A stretch of DNA of 10,632 nucleotides from positions 1-10,632 of the forward strand of contig CAYSCH010000327.1 in assembly GCA_964429355.1 (NCBI GenBank), written 5' to 3'. Made by a program: the position numbers and the translations under genes. This document shows positions 1-8,801 of the stretch, piece after piece. The first letter of the stretch is position 1; each line of letters begins with the position of its first letter. Origin of the DNA: JAAYAY01 sp964429355. Lineage in GTDB: Bacteria; Planctomycetota; Planctomycetia; Pirellulales; Thermoguttaceae. The notes below the pieces were generated by a model that was given only the letters and a program-made list of their open reading frames with translations, was not told the DNA's origin and searched no databases.

Positions 1-1
1 G

Positions 2-874
2 CCGCCGTTGGACGGCGGACGCATTGCCGTGAGTCTGCTGCCGATGCCGCTGGCCTCGCTTGAGGGGGGCACCCAGGCCGAGCGGAAGGGAGCACGTATC
101 GTTGCCCAGCACTTTGATCATCCGGCGCTCGAGCTCTTCAACGACCGAACCAGCGGCAATCTGGCCGATGCCGAGATCTGGAACTGGTACCGCTTCGGCC
201 AGGTCGAACGATTGTCATCGACAGTATCGGCAGGCGGCCCTGACAACGCCCCGTTGGTCATGGCCCGCCTTGAAACCGGGGATCCATTGATCGTTGAGCG
301 GAAGGTTGGGGCAGGTGTGGTCGTTCAGGTAGCCACCGCCTGCGACGCCGATTGGTCAACGCTCCCAATGCAGCCAGTGTTCTTGCCGCTGATGCAGCAG
401 TTGGTCTCGACGATGGCCTCCCAGGTAATGCCTTCGCGAAATATCGAGGCCGGCCAGCCATTGGTCGCGATCTTGCCCGGTGACGCTGCCGGGGTACCGC
501 TGGCCCTCAGTTCGCCCGACGGAATACGCCATACGGAGCGCCCCGCTCCGCGCGGGGCCCAGAGTATCGTCCAATTCGATCGCACCTCTCAACCCGGTGT
601 GTACACGCTCACAGGACCCGATGCGAAGCCGATCCATTTTGTCGCCCAGGCACCGCGCGATGAATCGGACCTTCGCCAGTTCCCGCCGGAAGAACTGGCC
701 AAGGTAGCCGAAGCCCTGGGTGCCGACATGGTCGAGTCGGCCCAGGAGTTCCTCCAACTCGACCGGACGCGGCGTCACGGCCGTGAGATCTGGCGGTTGC
801 TCCTCGCGGCGGTCCTGGTCTTGATGTTCACGGAACTATATCTCCAGCAGCGATTTGCACGAGTGCGACCATGA
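2..874 (+). CDS. BatA-like membrane protein, C-terminal part (5' partial)
   Basis: The reading frame is open from base 2, so the gene starts upstream; the TTG at 8 is only the first possible start codon inside the window and is not taken as the real start. About 290 residues are visible. They carry two stretches I associate with planctomycete BatA-domain proteins: a HPALELFND-type segment (bases about 120-145) and a GAGVVVQVATACDADWSTLP segment (bases about 311-367), which in the family closes an amidotransferase-like fold. A single hydrophobic helix near the C-terminus (bases about 788-844, WRLLLAAVLVLMF) is followed by an arginine-containing tail, so the visible domain should be extracytoplasmic with its tail inside. 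The stop overlaps the start of the next gene (ATGA, 871-874), which implies co-translation. The diagnostic N-terminal double membrane segment and any vWA domain lie outside the window, so the family call is good but not certain. The molecular function is unknown; Bat proteins were first linked to aerotolerance in Bacteroides. Confidence 0.8.
   Translation, partial: PPLDGGRIAVSLLPMPLASLEGGTQAERKGARIVAQHFDHPALELFNDRTSGNLADAEIWNWYRFGQVERLSSTVSAGGPDNAPLVMARLETGDPLIVERKVGAGVVVQVATACDADWSTLPMQPVFLPLMQQLVSTMASQVMPSRNIEAGQPLVAILPGDAAGVPLALSSPDGIRHTERPAPRGAQSIVQFDRTSQPGVYTLTGPDAKPIHFVAQAPRDESDLRQFPPEELAKVAEALGADMVESAQEFLQLDRTRRHGREIWRLLLAAVLVLMFTELYLQQRFARVRP
871..874 (+). promoter_or_regulatory. ATGA stop-start overlap (translational coupling)
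   Basis: The TGA stop of the BatA-like gene (872-874) shares bases with the ATG of the vWA gene (871-873). No Shine-Dalgarno sequence is visible in the 20 bases before this ATG, so translation of the second gene probably depends on ribosomes ending the first. This is inferred from the arrangement. Confidence 0.75.
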
Positions 875-3279
875 CGAGCATCCGATTTGCCGGCGATGTT
901 CCTCTCTGGCTTGGCGCTCTGGCTGCGCTCGCTGCCTCGGCAGGGGCCTGGCTCTACTACCGCCGCGAAAGGCACAGCCTCCCGGCGAGACTGCGGATAT
1001 GGCTGCCACTCCTGCGAGGGACGGCCGTATTCCTGACCGTGCTGGTCCTGACCGGCCCGGTCCTGCATCACCGTCAGGTCGAAGGCCAGTTGGGGCGGGT
1101 GGTCGTGTTTCTCGATGCGTCCCTGAGCATGGGCTCCCACGATCACCAACTGCCGGACGACCGCAAACTGCAAATTGCCGAGCAACAGGGACTGCTTCCT
1201 CCCGGCGATGCCGACGACGCGGTACGGCAAGCAGCCGCCGCCCAGTGCGACGACACCACTCGCTGGCAGAGGGCGGAGAACAGCCTGCTCCATCCCGACC
1301 GGGGGCTCGTTCAACAATTGGCAACAACCCACGATGTGGAAGTGGTCGCGCTCGACGGATCTCAAAGCGAGACGCTCTGGAACCGATCGATCGCGGAAAC
1401 GCCGCCCACAGACCTGGGCCTGGAACCCGGCGGATCTTGGACAGATCTCGGCTCCGCTATTGCCGGGCGAATGTCGGACGGCCAAGCCAGCCCAGGCGAC
1501 CAACCGCCGAGCGAGCAGAGTCGCACCGCCGCGGTTCTCTTGACCGACGGCCGCCACAACCGCGGCGAGTCGCCAGTGCAGGCTGCGCGCGTGCTCGGCA
1601 GCCAGGGAATCCCGATGCACACCATCGGTTTCGGCGCGACCCACGAACCTGCCGACCTGGCGCTACTCGACGTCGAACATCCCGACCTCGTTTTCCAGAG
1701 AGACCGTGTCCGCGGCACCCTCCTGGTCAAGGACCAGATGCCGGTGGGCCAGCCGTTTGTGGCGCAGATAGGGCTGGACGAGGAGATTCTGTGGCAGGAA
1801 CCACTGACGACACAGGATACACGACTGCGGAGAATCGACTTCGATTTCTCTATCGACCAGGCGGTCGAGCGAGTGCGGAGCGGACTGGATGGGAATGTGA
1901 AACATCACGCCCTTCCCCTGGTACTCTGGGCCAAGCTGGCTCCGCTGGAAGGCGAAGCAGAGGTGTCGAACAATGAAGCGGAATTCCGTTTCATGGCGAT
2001 CACGCAGAGCTATCGTGTCCTTCTCATCGATGGGCGGTCGCGATGGGAAACCCGCTACCTTCGCAACGTATTCGAACGGGATGACCAATGGCATATCGAT
2101 ACGATCGTGGCCGGACCGGCCACCGAGCAGGCCACGTTGCCGCGAGGCGATGGTCCGGACCGTTTCCCGTCCGACCGCGGCGCACTGTTTCAGTATGACT
2201 TGATCGTCCTGGGCGACGTGCCTGACGATCTCTTCGCCGAAAACGAGTTGACCTGGATCCGCGAGTTCGTCGAGTTTCGCGGCGGAGGGCTCTTGCTGAT
2301 CGACGGCAGTCACGGCTGTCTCGACTTTGAGGAGAACCATCCGCTTCTGCCGCTGCTGCCCGTCAAACGACTCGATGCGCCCCTGGACTCGATCGCCTCC
2401 CGGCTTGAGCTCACGACCTCCGGCCAGCGGCGCGGGGCACTGATGCTTGCCCAATCCCAGGAAGCCAACCAGCAATTGTGGAAGGAACTGCCCGCCCCAC
2501 GATCGATCATTCCGACGGAAGCCCTTCCGGATACCGAGGCTCTGGTGCAAGCGGTTGTCGGCGACCGAGTTCTGCCGGTGATGGTCACGCGCTCGTTTGG
2601 CGCCGGCCGCGTCTTCTATTCGGCCGTGGACGAAACCTGGCGTTGGCGCTACAAGGTGGCCGACACCTACCACCAGCGATTCTGGAACCAATTGGCTCAA
2701 TGGATCATGCCGCGGCCTTACACGGTGAGCGACGACTATGTCTCGCTCGACACGGGACCGCCTGCGTATGCCTCGGGCGATGAAGTGGACATTCGCGCCC
2801 GGCTGCGCGGTACCGATGGCCGGCCGGCTACAGAGGCAACCGTCGATGCTCTCCTCTGGCAGGACGGGCGCATCGTATCCACGGTCAGCCTCACCCCAGA
2901 TGGCGATGGAAGCGGCGTCTACCGTGGGCGGACCGGCCGATTGGCCCAAGGATCCTACGAAGTGAGCGTGCGGGCTTCGGGCTTCAGCCAAGATGTCCTT
3001 CGTGCGCGCACGACTTTCATCGTTCAGCCGCCCGAAAGTGATGAGTTGGAACTGACGGCCTGCAACGACGAACTGCTCGAGGAGATGGCACGCAGTTCCG
3101 GCGGGGAATTCCTGCGTGAAGAGGAGTTCGGCAAGCTTGCCGAACTCCTGCGCCCCTTGAGCAGCGGACGGGTGATCGAATCCGATACCCTCCTGTGGCA
3201 GAGCTATTGGTGGTTTGCTGCCATCGTTCTATTGCTGTCGATAGAATGGTTCTTGAGAAAACGCGCCGGGGTGCTGTGA
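871..3279 (+). CDS. Membrane-anchored vWA protein with glutamine-amidotransferase-like domain
   Basis: An 802-residue protein. Two N-terminal membrane helices (about 10-30 and 47-65) flank an Arg-rich loop that should be cytoplasmic. A vWA domain follows with a full metal-ion-dependent adhesion site: D82-x-S84-x-S86, T191 and T225-D226-G227. After a beta-rich linker comes a class I amidotransferase-like fold (about 380-610): RVLLIDG near 382, DLIVLGDVP at 443, GGGLLLIDG at 471-479. It ends in the family motif GAGR...DETWRWRY (577-594). The usual nucleophile-elbow cysteine is not seen after the GGG strand, so enzymatic activity is unlikely. A beta-sandwich, carboxypeptidase-regulatory-like stretch (about 615-715) and a C-terminal helix (about 778-795) complete it. 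Topology puts vWA and amidotransferase-like domains outside the membrane. Such proteins sit beside MoxR/DUF58/BatA genes in planctomycetes; metal-dependent binding of a partner protein is the likely role. The domain calls are solid, the function is not known. Confidence 0.88.
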   Translation: MTSIRFAGDVPLWLGALAALAASAGAWLYYRRERHSLPARLRIWLPLLRGTAVFLTVLVLTGPVLHHRQVEGQLGRVVVFLDASLSMGSHDHQLPDDRKLQIAEQQGLLPPGDADDAVRQAAAAQCDDTTRWQRAENSLLHPDRGLVQQLATTHDVEVVALDGSQSETLWNRSIAETPPTDLGLEPGGSWTDLGSAIAGRMSDGQASPGDQPPSEQSRTAAVLLTDGRHNRGESPVQAARVLGSQGIPMHTIGFGATHEPADLALLDVEHPDLVFQRDRVRGTLLVKDQMPVGQPFVAQIGLDEEILWQEPLTTQDTRLRRIDFDFSIDQAVERVRSGLDGNVKHHALPLVLWAKLAPLEGEAEVSNNEAEFRFMAITQSYRVLLIDGRSRWETRYLRNVFERDDQWHIDTIVAGPATEQATLPRGDGPDRFPSDRGALFQYDLIVLGDVPDDLFAENELTWIREFVEFRGGGLLLIDGSHGCLDFEENHPLLPLLPVKRLDAPLDSIASRLELTTSGQRRGALMLAQSQEANQQLWKELPAPRSIIPTEALPDTEALVQAVVGDRVLPVMVTRSFGAGRVFYSAVDETWRWRYKVADTYHQRFWNQLAQWIMPRPYTVSDDYVSLDTGPPAYASGDEVDIRARLRGTDGRPATEATVDALLWQDGRIVSTVSLTPDGDGSGVYRGRTGRLAQGSYEVSVRASGFSQDVLRARTTFIVQPPESDELELTACNDELLEEMARSSGGEFLREEEFGKLAELLRPLSSGRVIESDTLLWQSYWWFAAIVLLLSIEWFLRKRAGVL

Positions 3280-3281
3280 GG
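3278..3281 (+). promoter_or_regulatory. Shine-Dalgarno-like GAGG before the giant coiled-coil gene
   Basis: GAGG overlaps the TGA stop of the vWA gene and lies six bases before the ATG at 3288. It supports the choice of that ATG and is the best ribosome-binding match at any operon junction here. It is a short motif, so it is only moderately supported. Confidence 0.5.
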
Positions 3282-3287
3282 TAGTCC

Positions 3288-6200
3288 ATGAGCGTCAGTC
3301 TGAATCCGATTACCCAGCAGAGGCTCGACCAGTTCGAACGGCGCCGCCGGCTCGTACTGACACGCGGAATCTGCGCCGGCCTCGTCACTTTCGTCCTGCT
3401 CATGACCCTGATCGCCACTGCAGACTGGCTCTGGGTCCTCCCCAGTTCCGCGCGCTGGACGATGAGCCTTGCCGGTTACATGGGGACCCTTCTGGTCGTC
3501 TGGCTGACCTCGTTGCGATTGCTGATTCGCATTCCAACCCGGCAGGAACTGGCCCAGTTCGTCGAAACCACGCAGCCCGAACTTCGCGAACAGCTCCTTT
3601 CGGCAATCGAACTCTGCGTCGACGATCCGAGCACCCTCCACGACTCGCCCATCTTCCGCCAACTCCTCCAGGATCGCGTCGGCCGGCAGATGGAAACCGT
3701 CAACATCTCGTCGCTGTTGCCGTTGCGGCTCCTGGCCCGTTGGGTGATGGCGTCGGCCGGAATCGTAGCCCTCTTTTTCCTGCTCCTCGCATTGCCGGGA
3801 TTCCCTTTCCGGCAGTTGATGGCCCGCGCCATCCTGCCGGGCGTCAATCTTGATCGGGTCTCCCGCATCCAGGTGACGATCCTCCAGCCAACCCCTCACT
3901 CGCTGATGATTCCGCGCGATGAGACCGTGGCGGTGATTGTCGAAATCTCGGGGGGAAACGTGGACGAAGCCACGCTGGAAACGCGTTCATCGTCCGGCGA
4001 GTTGCTCCGTCAGGCAATGCGAGTCCACGGTGCCGGGCAGTTCTCGGCCAACATCGTTGTGGAAGACGAATCGGTCGACTATCGTATCCTCGCCGGAGAC
4101 GCCGTGACCCGGCACTACACGATCCGCTCCGGCCAGCGTCCGCATGTGGTTGCCTTCCACAAGACCTACCGTCCCCCCGAATATGCCAGGCTTCCGGCAA
4201 CAACCCTTACCGAATCGGACGGCGACTTGATCGCCCTGGAAGGAACCGAGGCCGACATCGTGTTCGAATTGGATCAACCGGTGAGCACAGCGGAACTGCG
4301 TCTGGAACGCAACGGTTCCGACGAGACTGTGACCATTCCCCTCTCGCCGGCCGAACCCCTCCGCTATCGAGCGGAGGTGCCCATCACTGAACCGGGGGTC
4401 TACAGGGTTCACCTGGTGGCCACACAGACGGGATTCGATAACCCCTTCAGCCCGAAATACGAAATCCGGCCGGAAGCGGATCTGGTGCCACGGGTGGGAC
4501 TGGTCGGCATCGACGAGACTACGTTGATCCTGCCGCCCAACGATGTTCTCGAGCTGGCCGGATTGGCCGAAGACGATCTGCCGCTGGTCTCCCTCAGCCA
4601 GCGGATTTCCGTGAACGGCCGGGATTGGCAAACCGTTCCCCTGACAATCAAGGAAGAGGCCCGAGTCACGGTCCAGTGGCAGTGGGACATGCTCGACCTG
4701 GGACTGAAATCCGGCGACCAGGTGACGACCAAGTTGGCCGCCACCGATCGAATGGGCAACGAAGGGGAATCCATCCCGCTGCAAATCTTGATTTCTTCTC
4801 CTGACTTCGATCCGGATCGGCACTCGGTGATGGAATTGAAAGGCCAGTTGTACGACCGCCTCGCCGAGCTTGCCGAGTCCGTCGCGCAGCACGCCGAAGC
4901 GGCAAAGACGTCGATCACCACGCTGAACGGAACCCCGTCGCTCGCCGAGGTCCCCGCGGCCAATCGTTCTCTCCTCCTTGACCTGGCAAACAAGATCCAG
5001 GAAGGGGCCGATCAAGCAACCGTCCTGTCGCTGCAGATTCTCCCGAAGATGCCCGCCGGAGTAGACGCCGAAGAGGTCGAGCTGGTCATTCGCCTCCTGG
5101 CTCGGATCCGGTACGACCACACGAGAGTGGCGGTCACACTGCTCGACCCCGCTGGCAGTTCGGAAAAATCGATCGCGACCGGCGACGACCTCAAAGAGGT
5201 CGCCGCCGCTTTCGAGAAATCGGCCGACGATTGCGGGCAAGTTCATGAACGTTACCGCGAATTGCTGGCACACGATATTCTTGCAGCGGCGGCCGGTGAT
5301 CTGGATGCGGTTCGGCAATACCAGTCGCACTTGCTGGAATCGAAGATACCGCTTTCCTGGGAGCGGCTGCTTCGCCAGGAAACCGTGGTTGCCGGTCAAC
5401 TTCGTGGCGTGGAGCAGTTGATACGAAAGCATGCCTCAAGGCTCCCGCCACGGTTGCAGGAAAGAGTCTTTCAGTCTGTCCAGTGGATCGGCGAGTGGCG
5501 TTTTCGGCTTGAAGAGTCGATGGAATCGGAAGATCAATTGAACCGTCTGCGTGAAACAGCGGAGCGATTGACGGCCGAGCTTCCCGGCCAACAGTATATC
5601 GCCACGTCGGACGGGAACCTGCCGCGCACATTGCTCGACGCCCGACGCGAGCTCGACAAGCGGAGTGGTTCGCTCTCGGAGCCGCTCCAACACCTGGCAG
5701 AGGCCGCTTCACTTCTCAAGACAAGCACCGCCAGCCTCGTTGAGACCAACGATTCTGTTGAGACCCGGCAACTGCAGACATCCATCCAGCGAGCAGCCGG
5801 CAAGTTGCAGCAACTCCAGGGGGACGGGCTGGCTCGTCTGTCGTCGCGGCGAACCGCGACTCAGGCCAGGACCGATGCCGACACGCAATACGCTTCCGAC
5901 GCGGGTCTCACCCGCCGGGCTCTGGTGGCCTTATTGAGTCGGCTTGCTGAACAACCTGCGGAGGAATCTGAAGTTCCGGCAGTTCTCGGCCAGATCGCCT
6001 CCGCCTACCATATTCTCGAAGCGGGCCACGGAGTCATTCAGCTCGACAAGGCCCTCGGGGACCTCGTATCCCGAGAACGATGGGAATCGCAGGAGGTTTC
6101 CTCGCGGCTCGATCATCCCCGCCGGTGGGATGCAGTTCAAGACGGTTGCGAATTGGTTGCCAGGGCGTTGCGTGAGGCGAAGTATCCCCAAGAGGTAGCC

Positions 6201-8801
6201 GGAAAAATCGATCAATTGCGATGGAGTCGCCCGGCCAACGAGGCGGGCGGCAAGATCGGTATGCGCCGGTGGCGGCACGACCAGCGCGTGGGGGCCGCCT
6301 ACGAATTGGCCGAGATGAAGACGCAACTGGAATCGGCCCTCGACGATATCCAACCGATCATGGAAGAAGCTCGGGCCTTGATCGCCAAATACGCTCCCAC
6401 CTTGCCGCAAATGGCGCGCCAGGCCGCCGAGGAACTTCGCGAGCTGGAGGAGCAGACCGAAGCCACCGCGGAGGACCTTGCCGGCGCCGACGAGCAAACG
6501 GCCGATGAAGCCATGGATCGTATTGAAGAGCGGAAGGAAGAAGTCAACCTCGAACTCGATGATCTGCTCGACGCACTTGCGGAGGACGCCGCCCGTCAGG
6601 ACCTGCTCACGGAAGAAGGTCGCGAGCGTGCCCGCGATGCCGACGACAGCACTCGCATGATCGAGGAGCCGGCGACCCAGATGAATCGAGCCATGGAGCA
6701 GGCGGCTGCGGCCCGGGAACCGGAGCAGCAGGCCCGGAATCTCTCCCAGGCCGCCGATCAGCAGGAGCAAACGGCCGACGCACTCGACAAGGTTGCGGAC
6801 CATTACGAAAGGCTGGAGACGGGCGCCGAAGTGGCCGAAACCCGCCAGGTCCTGCGGCAGGCGGAGCGTGAGATGGGAGTCGCCCGCGCGCTGGACCAGC
6901 AGTACTCTGGCGCGGAGCAGCTCGGCGAATTGGCCGCCAAGAGTCCGCAGGACCTGATGGCCGAGCTCGAGGCGGAACTCGCGCAGAATCCAGCCATGCA
7001 GGAGGCCCTATCCGAGATCTCCAAGGACGCCCTCGCCCAGGCCAAGAACTCCCTTCAGCGTTCGGCCGAACGCGAGACCGAAATGGAGCGGTCGGTGGAA
7101 CGGTCGGACCAGGATTTTCGCGAGAAGAAACAGATTCTCGCCGAGGAGCTGCGAGAACTGGGGCGAACCGCCTCGGAGCTGGCCAACCGGCAGGCGAGCC
7201 AAGCCGAATCGCTGGCCGCCAACGGGAAGGATCCAGAGGCCCGCGAGCAATTGGAGAGAGCGAAGAACCAGCTATCTCAGGAAGTTGCCAGGGCACGGAA
7301 CGCCGATCAGGACGCCGCCATGGAGGATCTGCTGGCATTGGCTCGGCAAACGGCCCAGCAGGCAACCGAAGCGGCTCAGAAGCTCCGGCAGGGTGAGCAA
7401 GCGACTGCCAAGAGCAAAGACGCAAAGATCCACGACAACGAAGACCGCCGCGCCGAGCACCAACGTCAATTCGAGGATAACCAGAAACGCTTCCACGAGC
7501 AGTTGCTCCGCGAGGCGAGAGATCGCTCGCGCGAGCGCGAGCGTAATCAGCAGCGAGCCGATGAGCAGGTCAACCGGGAACAACGCGAACTCGACAAGGT
7601 TCAACAAGATCTGACACGCCAGCGGGAGTCGCTTAACCGAAAACCCGAAGACCCGTCTGCCCAACGCGGCGTGCGGGAAGCGGAACAACGTCAACAACAA
7701 GCACAACGCGAACTGGAGCAGGCGCAACGAGCTCTGGAGCGAGCCAAGAATCAACGTGAAGAGGCCGAAACGACAGTTCAGCAATTGGAGAAGAAAGAAC
7801 TTCCTCGCCTGGGCGCTCCCAACCCGGCCGCCGAGTTGGCCAATCGCCACGCTCGCGAGGCTGCCGAAATGGCCGAGCAAATGGCCAATCGGGCCGGAGA
7901 GCTGGCTCAAAAACCCGACTGGGCCGACGCTCTGGCTCCCCAGCACGACACGCTGAACCAGGCACGGGAGCAGCAAGCCGAAATCGGTGTCGACGTGGAG
8001 CAGGTTGCCGAGGACGTGGCGAGGGCTGGCCGCCATGAATCGCGGCTGGGGAAGGCCGACCTCTCCCGTCACCTGACGGAGAAGGCCCAGGACATCGAGG
8101 CGGTCGCAAAAGGTGAGGTCGCCCAGTCGGAAAGGGAACTCCAGGAGGCCGCCGAGCAGACCGATCCGCAGAAAGCTCTCCCTCAAGACAACGAGCAGGC
8201 CTTGGAGGCCCATGCCTCAATCGGCGAGGCCGAAGAGGCCATTTCCGCCCAGGCCCAGGCCCTCGATGCCACGCTCAATCCTCCCGAAACGGCGGCTCAA
8301 ACGGCCGCCGCAACGCCGACGGGCGACAGCCAATCGCCTTCCGAGGGCGGTTCCGCCGGGCAGCAGGCCACACCCGAGCAGGCCGCCCGTGCCCAGATGC
8401 TGGCCCGCACCCTGGACGAACTCGACCAAGCCATGGCCGGTTCGCCCGCGACACCGAGCGAGCCTGGCGGTTCGCAACCACCGCCGTCAACACTGGCCGG
8501 CGCCGCCCAAGCCCAGGCATCGCAGATGGCCCAGGGCCGCATGCAGGCGAGAATGCCCGCCCGGATGCCCGGGCGAGAGGGCGCTGTGGAATCACAGCTG
8601 GGAGCGGCTCTCGTTGACCAAGGCGGTGCCTCTGCCGGCCTGCAGCCCGTTGCCCGGATGGGGGACGACTGGGGAAAGTTACGTGCCCAGTCGGCTGACG
8701 ACACGGTCGGCAGCGGTCACGACGCAGTCTCAGCCGAGTACCGCAAGCAGGTTGAAACCTATTTCCGAGTGATTGCAGAACGAGCCCGTAAGAAAGAATG
8801 A
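3288..8801 (+). CDS. Giant DUF4175-like membrane protein with long coiled coil
   Basis: A 1837-residue protein. Three membrane helices lie at about 27-50, 57-80 and 149-172. The ERRRR cluster before the first predicts a cytoplasmic N-terminus and an extracytoplasmic remainder. Residues about 185-505 are beta-rich, with a YRPPEY motif at 294-299 as in DUF4175-type proteins. From about 514 to 1660 the chain is helical and coiled-coil-like, rich in Ala, Glu, Gln and Arg, with the densest charged block at about 1387-1507. A low-complexity Ala/Gln/Pro/Gly/Ser linker (about 1663-1785) leads to a compact end: W1795-G-K-L, then EYRKQVETYFRVIAERA from 1817. I recognise this ending from other planctomycete members of the family. 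It starts eight bases after the vWA gene and its stop overlaps the next start. It may be a scaffold or spacer in the envelope; that is inference. Proteobacterial DUF4175 (TIGR02302) proteins are much shorter, as I recall. No enzymatic motif was seen. Confidence 0.85.
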   Translation: MSVSLNPITQQRLDQFERRRRLVLTRGICAGLVTFVLLMTLIATADWLWVLPSSARWTMSLAGYMGTLLVVWLTSLRLLIRIPTRQELAQFVETTQPELREQLLSAIELCVDDPSTLHDSPIFRQLLQDRVGRQMETVNISSLLPLRLLARWVMASAGIVALFFLLLALPGFPFRQLMARAILPGVNLDRVSRIQVTILQPTPHSLMIPRDETVAVIVEISGGNVDEATLETRSSSGELLRQAMRVHGAGQFSANIVVEDESVDYRILAGDAVTRHYTIRSGQRPHVVAFHKTYRPPEYARLPATTLTESDGDLIALEGTEADIVFELDQPVSTAELRLERNGSDETVTIPLSPAEPLRYRAEVPITEPGVYRVHLVATQTGFDNPFSPKYEIRPEADLVPRVGLVGIDETTLILPPNDVLELAGLAEDDLPLVSLSQRISVNGRDWQTVPLTIKEEARVTVQWQWDMLDLGLKSGDQVTTKLAATDRMGNEGESIPLQILISSPDFDPDRHSVMELKGQLYDRLAELAESVAQHAEAAKTSITTLNGTPSLAEVPAANRSLLLDLANKIQEGADQATVLSLQILPKMPAGVDAEEVELVIRLLARIRYDHTRVAVTLLDPAGSSEKSIATGDDLKEVAAAFEKSADDCGQVHERYRELLAHDILAAAAGDLDAVRQYQSHLLESKIPLSWERLLRQETVVAGQLRGVEQLIRKHASRLPPRLQERVFQSVQWIGEWRFRLEESMESEDQLNRLRETAERLTAELPGQQYIATSDGNLPRTLLDARRELDKRSGSLSEPLQHLAEAASLLKTSTASLVETNDSVETRQLQTSIQRAAGKLQQLQGDGLARLSSRRTATQARTDADTQYASDAGLTRRALVALLSRLAEQPAEESEVPAVLGQIASAYHILEAGHGVIQLDKALGDLVSRERWESQEVSSRLDHPRRWDAVQDGCELVARALREAKYPQEVAGKIDQLRWSRPANEAGGKIGMRRWRHDQRVGAAYELAEMKTQLESALDDIQPIMEEARALIAKYAPTLPQMARQAAEELRELEEQTEATAEDLAGADEQTADEAMDRIEERKEEVNLELDDLLDALAEDAARQDLLTEEGRERARDADDSTRMIEEPATQMNRAMEQAAAAREPEQQARNLSQAADQQEQTADALDKVADHYERLETGAEVAETRQVLRQAEREMGVARALDQQYSGAEQLGELAAKSPQDLMAELEAELAQNPAMQEALSEISKDALAQAKNSLQRSAERETEMERSVERSDQDFREKKQILAEELRELGRTASELANRQASQAESLAANGKDPEAREQLERAKNQLSQEVARARNADQDAAMEDLLALARQTAQQATEAAQKLRQGEQATAKSKDAKIHDNEDRRAEHQRQFEDNQKRFHEQLLREARDRSRERERNQQRADEQVNREQRELDKVQQDLTRQRESLNRKPEDPSAQRGVREAEQRQQQAQRELEQAQRALERAKNQREEAETTVQQLEKKELPRLGAPNPAAELANRHAREAAEMAEQMANRAGELAQKPDWADALAPQHDTLNQAREQQAEIGVDVEQVAEDVARAGRHESRLGKADLSRHLTEKAQDIEAVAKGEVAQSERELQEAAEQTDPQKALPQDNEQALEAHASIGEAEEAISAQAQALDATLNPPETAAQTAAATPTGDSQSPSEGGSAGQQATPEQAARAQMLARTLDELDQAMAGSPATPSEPGGSQPPPSTLAGAAQAQASQMAQGRMQARMPARMPGREGAVESQLGAALVDQGGASAGLQPVARMGDDWGKLRAQSADDTVGSGHDAVSAEYRKQVETYFRVIAERARKKE
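8798..8801 (+). promoter_or_regulatory. ATGA stop-start overlap (translational coupling)
   Basis: The TGA stop of the giant coiled-coil gene (8799-8801) overlaps the ATG of the toroid gene (8798-8800). A purine run (AAGAAAG, 8790-8796) sits just before it but too close for a normal Shine-Dalgarno site. The overlap is the main reason for preferring this start over the in-frame GTG at 8894. Confidence 0.65.

Noticed and set aside
855..1976. Overlapping + strand frame of 373 codons inside the vWA gene
   Set aside because: Its translation is Arg/Pro/Gly-rich without domains, while the overlapping frame has a clear vWA domain.
1663..5432. Long antisense open frames, such as those at 1663-2991 and 3987-5432 on the - strand
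   Set aside because: They lie wholly opposite well-recognised genes, have no recognisable domains and are expected from GC-rich codon bias.
7524..7537. Perfect 14-base palindrome CGCTCGCGCGAGCG
   Set aside because: It falls in codons for a DRSRERER-type run; alternating Arg/Ser/Glu codons readily create such palindromes, and there is no second copy or other sign of a site.
5931..8213. Antisense open frames opposite the coiled coil (5931-6803 and 7272-8213, - strand) with leucine-rich translations resembling membrane proteins
   Set aside because: Gln and Glu codons read as Leu- and Phe-type codons on the opposite strand, so the hydrophobic look is a by-product of the coiled-coil coding sequence.
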